Source of the DNA: Pisolithus tinctorius | Taxonomy: Eukaryota > Basidiomycota > Agaricomycetes > Boletales > Pisolithaceae | Direction of reading: 5' to 3' | Length of the DNA stretch: 64,000 nt | Assembly: GCA_024663395.1 (NCBI GenBank) | Contig: JANFAH010000032.1 | Location: 496,001 to 560,000, forward strand | Part shown: in pieces, positions 21,420 through 33,531 of the stretch | How positions within the stretch are numbered: position 1 is the stretch's first letter | How the letters are laid out: every line of letters starts with the position of its first letter | Notes under the pieces: generated by a model | The model's database searches: none | Told to the model about the DNA's origin: nothing | The model's input: only the letters and a program-made list of their open reading frames with translations | Translations under genes and position numbers: made by a program

Positions 21420-21708
21420 TGTAATGGCAATGCGAAGTTATAAGACTTGCAACGACACCACACCAGGATTCTTCTTAAATACTACTTGTTTCCAGAGTGA
21501 AAGGTCTGTTTGATTCGAGGTAGAAAAGAGAGTCCCCGTACAGTATGCTACATAGGCCATTTTATAGGTTAGAGAGCAGGCATGAAATATGTCAGAGTAC
21601 TGCTACAGGTAAAGTAGGATCAAGAAACAAATGAGATGATAAGTAAGACTGTCATAGAGAATTCACCATCTGAACAAACAGTCGACAGCGTCGGACCGAG
21701 TCCTTACA
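21420..21708 (-). repeat. 5' LTR (right) of the chromovirus
   Basis: 289 bp, same length as the left LTR and followed by the target duplication GGTGT. It retains CpG at seven of the variable sites where the left LTR shows TG or CA, and the reverse holds at three; at one further site both are altered (TG in one, CA in the other). Confidence 0.97.
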
Positions 21709-21713
21709 GGTGT

Positions 21714-22053
21714 ATTCCTGCAAAGTAATATTTATCGGCTCTCACCGGCGTCGGGGACAGCTGCTTCATCGTGTACGACTTCTTTGCCAATCGCCCCGAA
21801 GTCCCGTCAACCGGGAGGTTTGTTCACGTGGGCCGATGCCGAGAAGGGTGAGGCGAAATTGACCACTTCAAATCCTCGAACAGCAATGAACCAGTCAAAT
21901 TTCGAACTGGAGCAAACCTCACCTCAGCGGCAACACTACAGCCTGGAACGGTACGGAAGCACCCTCACGGCTGTCTCTCATCGAGCCCTTGGTCTCTCGC
22001 ACTAGGCAGACCAACTATCCTCGAAATTTTTCAGTTGCTAACCGCCCACCATA
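21714..22053. other. Host-like flank of the retrotransposon, no assigned gene
   Basis: This continues the sequence interrupted at 12,147. On the minus strand a short protein-like frame (KKSYTMKQLSPTPVRADKYY) crosses the insertion point when the element is removed, which suggests insertion into or near an unidentified gene. Confidence 0.4.
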
Positions 22054-23400
22054 ATGCATCCGTGCATCTGCGTGGATGTGATATTGCGACTCGTATTTCG
22101 ATACATCGAAGATCGTTCGACGTTGTGTGCGTTAGCCAGGACCTGCCGCGCTTTCAGCGAACCAACTACAGATATCATCTGGGAGACTCTGACCGACATG
22201 GAACCGATCTTGCGCCATCTCCCTTTGCAAGGTTTCTAAGGGAGAGAGGGGCACTTGTAAGGGCCTACTATTTGTTTTGCTATCTGGTCAGGCAGAGTGA
22301 CACCACCAACAGTACCTGTTACTAGCACGTCCACTTAGTGACGATGACTGGAACATCATCTGGCGACTCTTGAGGACGTGTTCGCAGACTTCATTTGTCC
22401 TTTAACCAGGTATCTTTCGACGACTGTGATAATGTTCCTAAAGTTCCTCCACGATTTGGCTTCCTCGCCTCCCCACCGGACCCAAGCTTTCTCTTCCCAA
22501 ACCTTCACGCACCGTTTGCCGCGCCGAGTTTTTTTTTGACAACTCCGGTGCTGAGCGGATCCACACAGAAACTCCAGGCGATCATTCGTTTCTGCCGTCT
22601 TCTTCCGGGACCACACTTGTCTGCCTTCCGATTTGACACCCCTGATACATTCTACGACCATCTCGACATCTCGTCTATACCAACTCTTTGTCCAAACATC
22701 CGCATATTGAGCATAGGAAGACCAGACCTCAACTAGCGTAACTCCGAATTCTCAACAAACCTGTGCATATGCTTTACAGGGTAATTTCCAAGTTCTGCCG
22801 TCTGGCGATTGTTAGGCCTTATGCGACCTCCTGGGATCTGTTCAGAAGTCTTGCTCAGGCGAAGGCATCGCAACGGCTGTGGATGTTTTTTCCTGATAAG
22901 TTTGGTACCGGCCCCTCACATGCTGGCGGTTACACTTTGCACTCTGGATGTCTGGACCCACTCCCTTGCATCGCGCACAGACCTGCTCTGCTGGACTTCC
23001 TTCAATGAAGTCACGGATATACGTATGTATCCACTTTTCGGAGTCCAAAGCTCACGGCAATCTCTCGTAAGCACTAATTGACTTGTCGTCTTTGATTTCA
23101 TCGCAGTTCAAGCATCTGGATTTTGTCCCAGTTTTATCCCTGCCACAACACTCCCTCCGCCTGGCCACGACCTATGTTGGAACCCTACCAAGCTTACCAT
23201 CCCCTCAGGGTCTTTGCAGCGCAGGCACGCCGTAGGTTAACACTCACAGACAATGACATGGTCCGGGTTCGGCCGCACTCGAAGGTGTTCCTCCTATTTC
23301 ACGACAGTATAGTCCGCTCACGTTACGAGGCGTTACCGCCCTTCTATATCATTGTCCAAACTCGAGCACTTTACCTAAGTGTTCAATACAACACGTGTCC
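22054..23400 (+). pseudogene. F-box protein, probably decayed
   Basis: The start ATG at 22,054 opens an F-box (VILRLVFRYIEDRSTLCALA, RTCRAFSEPTTDIIWETL). The first exon probably ends at a GTTTCT donor after HLPLQ. A second exon begins near 22,326 with RPLSDDDWNIIWRLL, the usual second block of fungal F-box proteins. Then, in shifted frames, come FNQVSFDD..FPNLHA and STPTLCPNIRILS-like leucine-rich pieces. F-box proteins recruit substrates to SCF ubiquitin ligases. Past the first two blocks I cannot keep one frame, so either introns are missed or the gene is broken. Confidence 0.65.
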
Positions 23401-24292
23401 CTAAACACGTTGATCGCCTTAACAACCGAACCATGGTGCAGAACACAGCAATAAGGTATATATGAGCCTATGATGCCGCGCTCGGAGATCATTAGTGCCG
23501 AAGAACGGGGTGGTTATCGGCCGGAATGGCTTTGGATATGCACCCGGCATCGATCAACAGAAGCCCATCGTACAAGTAAGTGGCATGTGGCCAGAGCAAC
23601 TATACCGCCTACTGGCTGCTGGTATTTAATCTGATAGCAATCAGAGACGCCTAGCAGTGAGTACATGGTACCTAATGTCTGCTTATCCGCCCGCGTGGGG
23701 TGGAAGTGATGTAACTTAGATCCTGAATGACAACACCTTACCGATCAACTAGCCAAGCTTAGTTTCTTGCAAGAGAGTCATGCTGCCTTGCGTGAACAAA
23801 TACGGGGATCACAATACTGCGATCACCACCACCACTGGTCGGACTGGGTACCTTAAAACATCCCGCTGACCCTCATGTTTGTTGTGTCACTTGGCTGCAA
23901 AGAGTCATAGAGATCCGCGCGGACGAGGGTCTCAGACAAATTTCTGTGAAAAACGAAATGCACTTGAAATTACGACCGCGAACTTACCTTCCCGCAAGGA
24001 TTCCATTATCAAAGCACAGTCAGGAGCGGGAGGGTTGAACAGTGCAATGCACGATCGACTTGTAGGGTTCCCGAGTGCATCTGCTCAAGTAAGTTGTGTA
24101 GAACTTCTTTTAGCGTGACTATCAACCATTAAGCACTCCCCTAAGACGATATCGTGTACAATAATTATCATAGCGCATGCGTACAGACACTATTAATAAG
24201 TTCGACATATGTACACGAACATATTATTTGAACGGATCCTCGGCGACTAAGAGACTGAGTACTAATAACCCCACTCTCCGAGGGCCCGATCG
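23401..24292. other. No gene seen
   Basis: CpG-normal sequence without a recognisable open frame or repeat. It lies between the F-box remnant and the 3' end of PRMT3. Confidence 0.5.
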
Positions 24293-26627
24293 CTATCGGA
24301 CAGTATAGATTTGCACGACAGTCTCGCCAGCAGGTAAAGACTCTCCCAACTGCTTGACCGAATAATGAATCTCCACATCAAGCTCCCTGGAATTCTCCCC
24401 ATTTTTCTTGCAAGAGAAAGTCCCCGACACCACCGTACCTGCGCAACCGTCGATCGTTGACTACCATCAACACACAATCAGAAGAAAAATCACGCACCTT
24501 CCTCTGCAGCGATTGGTTCTCGCAACAGGAACACTGTCTGCTTCCAATGCGTAGGATGACTCAGCGGTCCCGTACTAAAACTTATTATCTTCCCCTTCTT
24601 ATTCTCCTTAGCCTTCCACGCCGACGAACCCATACTCGCGCGCCGTTTAGGGAGCGATTTACCCCCGACTGGCCATATCTCCGCCAACAATGGGTCCCCT
24701 TCTTTTACGATCGTCACAGGCACGGAGGGGTCCAGTGGTAGTTGCTGTTGTTCGCTGCCGCCTTCGCCTCCGTCGTTGTCGGCACCACGGTCCCCGGGGA
24801 CAAAGAACGTGTCGAAGTAGAGAACGAAGGCACGGATCTTGGTGCGCTTTGAGGAGGTGCAGGTGAGTGAGAAGGGGGATTTGAAGTCGAGTTGGCGGGG
24901 TGCGATCGTGCGGAGGTGGAGGTCCTGCAGGAATTCATCACACATGTATGTTAAAGAGAGGGAGGAGGGAGACGGGCTGGTCACTTACCTTGATGATGCA
25001 TGGAGAGCTAACGACCGATTCCGGGGATACGATGTCGACAATGGCATTGTCGTACACCTCTTTCGCCATCTCCGAGAGGTCGAACCCTGAATGAATCAAA
25101 AGGTCAGCTTCAGCCTACCTATATCGCCAAAAACTGCACCATAGACATCGCTCCAGAATCCAACGCGGTCCTTGTACGTTTCGTTTCCCTCACAAAGGAC
25201 AAGCATCATTCTGCATTGACCGGGCGCCATGGTTCCGCCGTTGGGAGACAAGAACCTATCGCGTGCGCGCAAGACGGAGTCGAGCATGGACTCATATAGA
25301 AGTGCGTATCCCATCCATTCGGAGATGATAATGTCGACGTGGGTGATACCATCTGGTAAACTGATCTCTTCGACTTTTCCTCGTATGACGCTGAGTGCAA
25401 AAAAATGAGCCTCCAGCGATAGAATCCACCGGAAACGTACGTGATAACGTCTGAGAGTCCATTCGCCTGAACGATCTTCTCTGCCTTCTCGGCGATATCG
25501 CTAGCGTCGACGGCATAGACGTGTTTCGCGCCGGATTTGGCGGCAAATAAGGAGAGGATACCAGTTCCGCACCCGACGTCAAGGACGATGGCGTTTTCGA
25601 ACAGATGTGGATTCCTAAGGATGAAGGATGCGTACGAGGAGGTTCTAACTTTGTCGTTGATCATCACGGCGTGAATGTCTATTCGCGAAGGTTGAGTGAC
25701 GTATTCCGTTATGGGGAGGATAGATGCAACCGTACCGATTTCGCCATAACTTTGGAAGTAATGCGAGTCGTCATCGCGAACGTCGTCGACTCCATCTTTG
25801 GTCAACGATGACGATGGTCCAGGTTCGCTGACGATCTCAGCAAACCTCGCCACGTCAACTTTCTGAGAAACGATATTTCGGTAGTCTGCGAGATCTTTTT
25901 GTGCTTGGGAAAGTTTCTCCTCGAGGTGTCTGATGCGACGAACAGCGGTGGCGAGATCGGTTGGTTCGTTGGGTTGTTGTAGGTTTGCGGTGGGTGGGCT
26001 TTCGTCGTCAGACCAGTCGTCGTCCAAGTCCAGTTCTATGTATACGAGGGATGTTGGATACCCAAAGATGCATGCGTTGAACGGACTCACGTAGTAAAGG
26101 GTCATCTTCGATGACGGGTAGAAGGTACTCGTCGGAGGTGAAAAACGGTTCTTTGCCTGTCAGACTGGACAGTTGGGAAGGGGTCGGTTTCTGCCAAGGA
26201 TGTGAACATCAGCTCATCTGGCGTCTGCAGTATCCAAACGCACGTCTTTTCGAATGTAGTTGATCAATCTTATTCGTTGATGCAAGTCCAAGTCTGAGTA
26301 ATGATCAAGCACATAAGACATCCACCGTCACCATCATAAGATCGAGAGACACGACCCACTCAATCGCGTGCATGTTTCTGCCAGGCTGAATCCATGGGTG
26401 GATTGATCGTGTCGCAGAGCCTCGTCGACAGATGGAAAATCTTTTTCTTCGTCGAACAAAGATCGACAAGGACGGTTGAGTGCCTGGTCTGACACCCAAT
26501 CGTCGAAATTGTTGTCTTCTTCAGTGTAATCGTTATTCTCTGAATCGCCAGACGATGACGACGATTGCAGGCTGGCGTTGTCGCTGTCGCCTTGAGTGTC
26601 CAGAGGAGTGGCGAATCGGATGCTCAT
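24293..26627 (-). CDS. PRMT3: Protein arginine N-methyltransferase 3, 9 exons
   Basis: Exons on the minus strand (26627-26360, 26293-26244, 26190-26091, 26035-25736, 25678-25441, 25390-25140, 25086-24989, 24924-24498, 24438-24293) join to 626 codons with no frame error and end in TAG. The N-terminus has an acidic stretch and a C2H2-like finger ([13 protein letters not shown]) as in PRMT3. The catalytic core shows [20 protein letters not shown] (SAM binding), the double-E loop [13 protein letters not shown] and the THW loop [11 protein letters not shown]. It should transfer methyl groups from SAM to arginine, in other fungi and animals mainly on ribosomal protein uS5. A coiled segment ([20 protein letters not shown]) precedes the core. 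The upstream neighbour on the same strand, CCDC25, stops only 65 bp before this start codon. Confidence 0.95.
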
Positions 26628-26692
26628 GAGGGATGGTGATGTGAAGAGTGGCAAGTCGATTCATTACGGACGACCACAACTACAGAATACAG

Positions 26693-27683
26693 CTACATGA
26701 ACTCTTCTTCGATGGCTTTACCAGTCAACTTGGGTGCATCCGGATCCTCCTCGACGTTGAACAAAGAATCATACGATCTAGCAGATTTTTCTTCAGCTCG
26801 TTGCCTCGCCAGCTCCGCCTCTTCCTTTTTCTGAGGGAGAGTAGTGAGTATTAGGACAAATGGTTCGGATGTTAGTTACCCTCTGCGCAGCCTGTGCACG
26901 TTTCTCCGCGTTCTCCTTTTTGACACGGTCGATGCGCTCTTGTTCGTGGTCAACCTGTTTCTCGACCTTGGTCTTGCTCAGACGGTTCACGATGGGGTTC
27001 TCTCGCTTCGCAATGTGTACTGGAGCGGTAACTCAGTTTGATTGACGCAGGCATGGCAAACAAGCGCACTTCTCTTGACCTGAGGCACGTATGCATATGA
27101 TAGATGACAAGCGAAGGACAGGAGAACCTACCTGTTTATCGTTGTGGAAAGCTACCTGTCCGATTGCCATGTCACCTTGTTTCTTGGGACAAGGATTGAA
27201 CCCGGACGTTGCGTGCCAATTCCATCATATGGACCGTACCTTCAGGTTGTCAGCAGGGGTATATATGACCGTAATATTGTCCTTCTTGTTCCCTGTATTA
27301 CGAAGCTGGAGCAGGACGTGGTTGACAATCGTAACACTCCCCACCTTCGATAGAATTAGCTTTGACCAGCTGAGCACAGTCGATGAGGACTGCCTGCGGG
27401 ATGTCCTCCCAGGTCATCCCGTCTGGCATGCGGAGGTATACGTGTGCAGAGGAGAGCTTGTCGACGTGGAACCAGACGTCCTGTGGCCAGGCATATTTGA
27501 TGAGGTCCTCATCTAGTTGTGATCAGTGGGGGGTCGCTGTGAGTGCAACGAGTGATACTTTCTACTTTGTCTCTGCCCATGTAAATCGTTACTGGCGGGT
27601 TCGCCGCTGTGAACTGTCTGTTAGACGTGCGTGCCAAGTACGCATTTTGTGGGCTGACCTGTCGAGGAGAAGAACAGGACCAT
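26693..27683 (-). CDS. CCDC25: CCDC25/Jlp2 family protein (NFACT-R domain), 8 exons
   Basis: Eight minus-strand exons (27683-27659, 27606-27559, 27512-27345, 27292-27240, 27182-27132, 27079-27070, 27019-26880, 26830-26693) give 211 codons with stop, matching the usual 208-residue length. Sequence landmarks are [47 protein letters not shown] and [16 protein letters not shown] charged coiled coil ends in [17 protein letters not shown]. The NFACT-R domain of this family resembles the RNA-binding part of NEMF/Rqc2; in animals CCDC25 has also been reported as a DNA sensor. The exon at 27070-27079 is only 10 nt. The start codon lies 58 bp from the first ATG of the divergent RBM25 frame. Confidence 0.93.
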
Positions 27684-27741
27684 TGTTATCAAAGGGTTAG
27701 TGGAGTCGAGAGTCAAAGATATACAGCAGTACAACACCACA

Positions 27742-30278
27742 ATGAATTACATGGTCAACATGGTCTATGGAATGACAGCTGGCGGATATGATCGAAACAC
27801 TAGAAGACAGTGGGGAACACGAGTTTTTGTGACAACGGAGTCCATCCCACCGGCATGGGTTCTAAAACGACTGATGCCTCCAAGTTGGCAACTACTACGG
27901 TTTTGTGGCCCTCTTGGTAGTGCAAGCCGTGGGAACCTTCTCTTGGACGACGACAACGACGACGACGACGAGGATGCAGCCAGCACCCAACAGCAGACTC
28001 GGACTGGGCATGCGACCACCACTGCCATCCTACGGGCAGGGCCGTCCATCTCAGCACTGGCTCAGCAACAACAGCAGCAACAAATGCTACACCAGCCATT
28101 CCACATCATGGCGCCACCAACTCAGAAGCAGACAACCTTGTTCGTAGGGTCGATATCAGGCGGTATATCAGACGACGTTCTCAACAGACTGCTCGGGGTG
28201 CGTGGATTAACGACGACGACGACGACGACGCCCGCTGACCCTGCAGTGTGTCTGACCAGGCATGCGGTCCAATGAAGGCTTTCAAACGTCTCATCACTCC
28301 AGCCAACAAACCACAGGGCTTCGGATTCGTCGAATACGAAGACCCAGACTCGGCAATAAGGTGCATCAATCTGCTCAATGGCGTCGAATTGCCAGCGCTC
28401 GAAGACGGCTGCGCGAGCAAAAAACTACTGGTGTGTCCTCGTCAATCCTTCTCTTAGCCCATTTCAAGCCTACGCCTCCCATGACGATTCACAGATCAAA
28501 GCCGACGAAAAGACTAAACTTTTCATGGACGCTTACTCTGCACAGAAAATGAAAACAGACGTGGGTCGTATCCCGTTCGTGCCCCTGCGCCGATGCTAAA
28601 TGGTTTCAGGCTGACGAAGCAAAAGTGCAAGAGGCCCTCCAAAAAATCACCTCCCTTGTCGAAGATATCAACCGCAGCTCACAAGACGCCGCAAATCGTG
28701 GTCTGATCGACAAAGAGCGCTACGTCATCCCGCCCCACCTCCATGACCTCCAGGAGGCAGATCTACCAGAAGGTCAACGCGGCCTCGTCATCTCCGAGAT
28801 TGCCCAGTTCAGAGAACGTGCCGCAAAGAGGGAACGCGAGAAAGTCAGGGAAGTCAGAGAGAGCATACCGCATATACTCTCTTCGACCGCTACGACACCG
28901 AGCGGACCCAAGATGAGGGAATGGGGCAAGCCACAGCAACAACAAGCATCTACATCCCCCGGCGGAAAGAGTCAGCAGCCACAAGGAAAGGGTTCTCAGG
29001 CTTATAGTAAACCGGTCGGTTTCGTCAAGGCTGAAGATGCAGGGGCCGCTACTGGCTCGTTGAGCACTGGGCTTAAGACGGATGAGGAACTCGAAAAGGA
29101 GCGGAGGGAAGCCAGGAGACGAGATGAGGAACTCTCCTTTAAAGACGTGAGTCCTCAGATAGACTCGTCGTGCTTTGACGGACGCTAACTTTTGTTCAGC
29201 GAGAGCGTCGATACGAACCTCGAGAGCGAGCTCGTATTGCAGCCCTCGAACGGACAATTGCACGACAGAACGCCATCAAGGAAGCTGAAGAACGTGATCG
29301 GGTAGAAATGCAAGCACGACTAGACGTCTGGGACGACGACGAGAGTGACGAGCTGTACTACGTAGACAGGTGCGCCATTCGTTTGAACTATCACATATAT
29401 CGTTTATTTATATACATGATGTGCACCTCAGGGCCCGATGGCGACAAACCCGGTCACGTCGACTAGTCGCAGAGGAAGCTGCAGACGGCGAGTCCCGTGC
29501 GTACGAAGAACGCGAAGCAGAGAACCTCCGTATCGAATCCGAGAAGTTCCTCGCCCGCCAAATGGAAGATATGCAAGCGCTGGCAGAGGAACAGCGCAAA
29601 GCGGGGATGTTGCTTGATGACGGTGCACCGGTCAAACTCAACGTCTCATTGCTTGGTCCTGCCCCTGTCAACAAATTGGAACCGCCATGCTCAGAAGGAA
29701 GTCGTCAAGGGGGCTGCAGCCGTGTTTGGGCAGGAAGAGGAGGAGGAGGAAGGGGGGATTAAGAAGCGGAAGGTGCCGTTGGTCAAGCTCGACTTCAGTG
29801 CTGCGGAAGGCGAGAAGGCAAAGGAACGCTTGGAGACGATTAAGCAGTCCGTTCCGCACGATAAAGAAACGCTATTCAAGGCCAAAGTCAGATGGGACGG
29901 TCTCACCGACGTACGTCTCTCGTGTCAGATCACTTTTTTGATAACACTTACATTGTTTTTTGTTCAGATGATGATCGACAGGAAGTTTGAGCCAATCATC
30001 AAGCACCGGATGGTTAAGTATCTGGGTGAACTCGAAGATGACGACCTAATCATGTTTGTGGTCGAACATCTCAAGGATCACAAGGGTCCTCAGAAGCTCG
30101 TCGAGGGTCTCGAACCTGTACGCATATACACTCACATTCGTTGGTTCATCTCACCATTTCGACGCAGGTCTTGGAAGAAGAAGCACAGGAATTCGCGATC
30201 AATATCTGGAGGCAAGTCATCTTTGAGAGCATGGCTTATGGCGAAGGACTTCAAACCGAGCGAATGACGGTCGACTAA
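27742..30278 (+). CDS. RBM25: RBM25-like splicing factor (RRM and PWI domains), copy A
   Basis: Exons end or start at 28197, 28260-28430, 28495-28560, 28610-29146, 29200-29369, 29432-29910, 29968-30117 and 30168-30278 (TAA). The RRM reads TTLFVGSISGGISDDVLNRL and PQGFGFVEYEDPDSAIRCIN. The middle has the SEIAQFRERAAKREREK block and long Arg/Glu-rich helices. The C-terminus is a PWI domain (MIDRKFEPIIKHRMVKYLGE, EFAINIWRQVIFESM). The family belongs to the U1 snRNP-associated splicing machinery (Snu71 in yeast). The frame upstream of the RRM stays open to 27,742 but is low complexity (Asp and Gln runs), so the true start is uncertain. The exon 29432-29910 is one base too long: CCGCCATGC near 29,687 against CCGCATGC in copy B. 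That is a frameshift or a base-call error. Confidence 0.88.
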
Positions 30279-31256
30279 GCGGATGAGGATGGGAGGACGA
30301 CGTTGATTCTTTGCGCCGACGGTACCTGCAGGGCCAGGTGCGTTGTAGCATTGGCATGATGTCTGCTAAAAGGTTGCGCGTGATCTCGAAGACTTATGGT
30401 CCGAATGCATGCTGTAGGAATGGAGAGTGGGTGGTGGAACGAGGGGTGTGACGATTGATATGATGATGGCAGCGATAATGAATCCATGCGAATTCAGATT
30501 CAGGTATTCGTAAGTACGCCCTTGACTAATTTTATCTCGAATGATATACTTCTCTCTTCTTTCCCTCCATGCAAAACGCGAAAAAAAAAAACCGTTATGT
30601 TGAATGAGGGGAAAATGAATTGTTTGAGCTGCGGTCAACCATGTGATAAGTGTTCATCACCTTTTTTTCCCCTTCCCCCCTGTAACTGCTTGAATATATT
30701 GACCGTAGCACCTTGACCTGAGACCAATTCGGCCGCGTCTACCACCCAAAAGGCGCAAGTACATAATTGACAAGGATTGTATGGCAGTGCTTCAAAACGT
30801 TTTGGCCAGTGATATGGGTGGGATCTGGAGTGCGCCGCCATGTTGAGTTCCACCGCCGTTTTTGGAAGTTGCGCCTATCAGAATGTCTTTGATCATCTAC
30901 ATCACGCTATAGCTCGTCCTCATCATCCAGTGCACTGTGCTTTGGAAGGATCGTCGATGTGCGTTCTTGTAGTAGTCCCATGGTTGTATTGGTACCAAGG
31001 TAAGTTCCGCTCACTAGTCATTGTGGTCATACATCATGAGGTGAGCACGCTCGATCGCATGGTATGCTTCGCGTTAATGTGAATAGTATGGGAGATAACT
31101 CTCTCGAGCTTTTCTTGTCGTGTAGTGCGGGCTTTTTTCGAAGGATCGCCGAGCGCTTATGTGGTAGTCTCGTGATCATGTCTGCGAGAGGTGAGTCCCC
31201 CTCAGCGTCAATTGTTGTCGAGCATAAATGGAGTTCCTCCGGTAAAAGTGATGTGT
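30279..31256. other. 3' flank of RBM25 copy A, no gene
   Basis: Sequence shared with the second copy (45,524-46,486). It contains polypyrimidine and A-runs and no recognisable protein. Because it was duplicated with the gene, it marks the extent of the copied block. Confidence 0.5.
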
Positions 31257-32204
31257 AGGGTTTTGGCCCGACGGTTGACAGTATGTTCTCAAGTGATATT
31301 TGTTCATATGACAGATCCACTCTGTTTCTCATATATCTTTGATGTATTACTTATCCTGTTCATCTGTGTAGACACTTTGTACCTGTCCACTATGTATGAA
31401 GAGACTTGTACAATGTAGGGTACTGGGACTTTGATCCCTACATCAATGCAGATGACAATGTCTAGATAAGTGTGTAGCACATTTAAAGGAAGATCTGTTG
31501 TGTCTACTTTGCAAGTATTACCACTTCACCTCAATGTCACATATTTTTATCCTTTCTGAAACTGGTCTAAAACTGACATATCCTCCCTTGATACCTCCCT
31601 CATGTAGAAAAGAAGTGAGTATCATGTCAAAAATCACCAAAACACCTAAAACATGATTCAATCTCTGCTGAGCTACTTGAGCTTGAGTGGCATCCCTACC
31701 ACATAGTCTGACAGCCCAGCCTGGTGCTGAAGCCATTGAGAATTCCCCACTGTCAAAGGTGACCCTTGTTGGGAGTTGCTCTCCCATCCTGACTGGCTGA
31801 CACTATGTGAAAGTATAGTGATGTCATGTGAGTAACCATCAGAAGTGCAAGTCCAGTGCCCAGAGGTGTGGCCATGGACAAGCCCAGCTCAAGGATAACC
31901 TCCAGGGATCTGCATGGGTATACCTGTAGGTGCATGAGTAACAAACCCACACCTGCACCTGCCAGTGCAGGTATGGGTTAGGCCAGGGGTGTTGTGTGTG
32001 TGATATCCATTGTGTATCCATGATGGGTTACCACACAGGTTAGATTGAAATAGGGATGGCATACATGGAGTACAACTAGCTATGAAATTCAATCTAAAAT
32101 TGTAATGGTCTCTCTAGTGGTCTCTGCATGAACCTCAGGGAGTGCCCCAACCTTCAGAACATCTTTGTTCTTGGCAAGGCCAAGACAACTCCATGATGAG
32201 TGGA

Positions 32205-32288
32205 GTTGGTGTGGAGTGAGTGAGTGTCCAAGTGGAGTAGTGTATGGAGTGACCTGGGACCTAGGATGAATGCATGGTTGTGACAACA
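32205..32288 (-). repeat. Terminal fragment of the 0.73-kb LTR family
   Basis: The last ~85 bp resembles the end of the LTR at 51,007-51,738 (GGAGTTGGTGTGGAGTGAGT ... GCATGGTTGTGACA). It ends in the same TGACA. Confidence 0.7.
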
Positions 32289-32519
32289 ACCATTTGCTAC
32301 TTACTGGTGTAAACACCACCCATCAATGCAGAATGAGAAAGCAGCAAGACATAAACAGCAAAAAACAAAAATACATCCCATCATGGTGATTAAGGCTCAT
32401 TTAGGTTTAGCAGACAGTCAAATGTATTATGCTCTGATCATGTCCCAATGTTGGGTGATTTTGGAAAGATTTGAAATTTATGAGAGAGCCAATAGGAATA
32501 GTTCAAACTCCTGCAGGAC

Positions 32520-32945
32520 CAAAAATAGCACTGACTATTGCCCTGACAACAAGGGCTGCTCATGTAATATGGTTGTCATGGCACCAAGATATAACCATTT
32601 TAAAATGAATTGTCATTGGGACACTTTTTTGAGCATGATGTTGTCAGTCATTATTTAGTAAATAACATAAGGATTTGACAACTTCTGAAGGATTTGTGGT
32701 TCAACCTTGCCTGATTATGTAATGTACATAATCCTGTGCTATGAAAATGGCTTGGGTCTCACTCAGCTAACCCTACTTCACCATGATATGCATTTGTGCC
32801 TCTGCTAGAGCAAATATCCATCTTCTTCCTGAATCTGGCCTTTCTGCTCATCAAATCTCCTCTACATGTGGACTGGGGAGCTCTACTGTGGCCAGGGTCA
32901 TCAAAGAGTTCTACTTGAACTTCCATTCCATGCCAGGTAATCACT
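32520..32945 (+). repeat. Dispersed repeat, arm 1 (inverted relative to 46,955-47,310)
   Basis: Shares recognisable blocks in reverse complement with 46,955-47,310, for example the stretch around CAAATATCCATCTTCTT and the stretch around GACACTTTTTTGAGCATGATG. The copies are about 14 kb apart. The element type is unknown. Confidence 0.7.
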
Positions 32946-33084
32946 TCTCATGCACCTGCTGAACCCTGAGACAAATGAATTATATCATCACCAAAAATAT
33001 CCTGGCCTGCTGATTTTCTAGCTGTGGGAAATGCTGAGGATTGCTGCTCAGTGGGGACTGTGTTGAGAAAATCCCTCCACATTT

Positions 33085-33531
33085 GAGTACATGCTTTTAT
33101 ACTCTATGGAGGGCAGCAGGCAAGTACAGTAACCAGAATTGGAACTGACATATGGAGACTAGTAAAATTTCAAATGAAAACTTCCTAGACAATGAATGAA
33201 GGATGGACAGAGAACATATAGAGGGTGACATAGCAGCAACCAGAAAGGAAATGGTTTAGGTGCCAAACCATGAGGTGTGCACACTGCAGAGTACCTGACT
33301 GCATGGTGTCAAGGAGAAGACCAAAGGCTGGACAGGTAATGGTTACATGACCTCTTTGTAGACCAGTCCACATGGTCTGATAGTAGGCTAGTATCAAGTC
33401 TGCCAGTAGGCAGAGTGGAGAAGGCTGATAATGGGTAGAGACTGAGTGGAGTTGGTGCAGAGTGAGCAAATGGCTAGGCAAAGTAGTATGTGGAGTGACT
33501 AGGGACCTAGGATGATGCATGGTCATGATGG
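33085..33531 (-). repeat. Partial LTR of the 0.73-kb family
   Basis: Runs parallel to the second half of the LTRs at 51,007-51,738 and 60,219-60,952, from ACATGCTTTTATACT through CAGTAACCAGAATTGGAACT to GCATGGTCATGA. It is diverged and lacks the first half. Confidence 0.8.

Larger units (their letters stand above)
12148..21713 (-). mobile_element. Ty3/gypsy chromovirus LTR retrotransposon with target duplication
   Basis: A 9,556-bp element (12,153-21,708) is bounded by two 289-bp LTRs that start TG and end CA and is flanked by the direct repeat GGTGT (12,148-12,152 and 21,709-21,713). Coding is on the minus strand, so the right LTR is 5'. The order is gag with CCHC knuckle, protease, RT, RNase H, integrase, chromodomain, then a long C-terminal tail. 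This is the order of chromoviruses. A polypurine tract abuts the left LTR and a candidate primer-binding site lies inside the right one. Several in-frame TGA codons and one frame change make this copy non-autonomous. The LTRs differ at 11 of 289 positions. Confidence 0.97.
27703..31256 (+). repeat. Segmental duplication, copy A (RBM25 and 3' flank)
   Basis: About 3.55 kb that recurs in the same orientation at 42,991-46,486. Similarity starts in the intergenic space just upstream of CCDC25 and ends abruptly after GTAAAAGTGATGT. It includes the whole RBM25 gene and about 1 kb of 3' flank. Confidence 0.9.

Noticed and set aside
12153..21708. Programmed stop-codon readthrough at the seven TGA codons
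   Set aside because: Stops are too many, scattered through catalytic domains, and accompanied by matching missense CpG changes; mutational decay is simpler.
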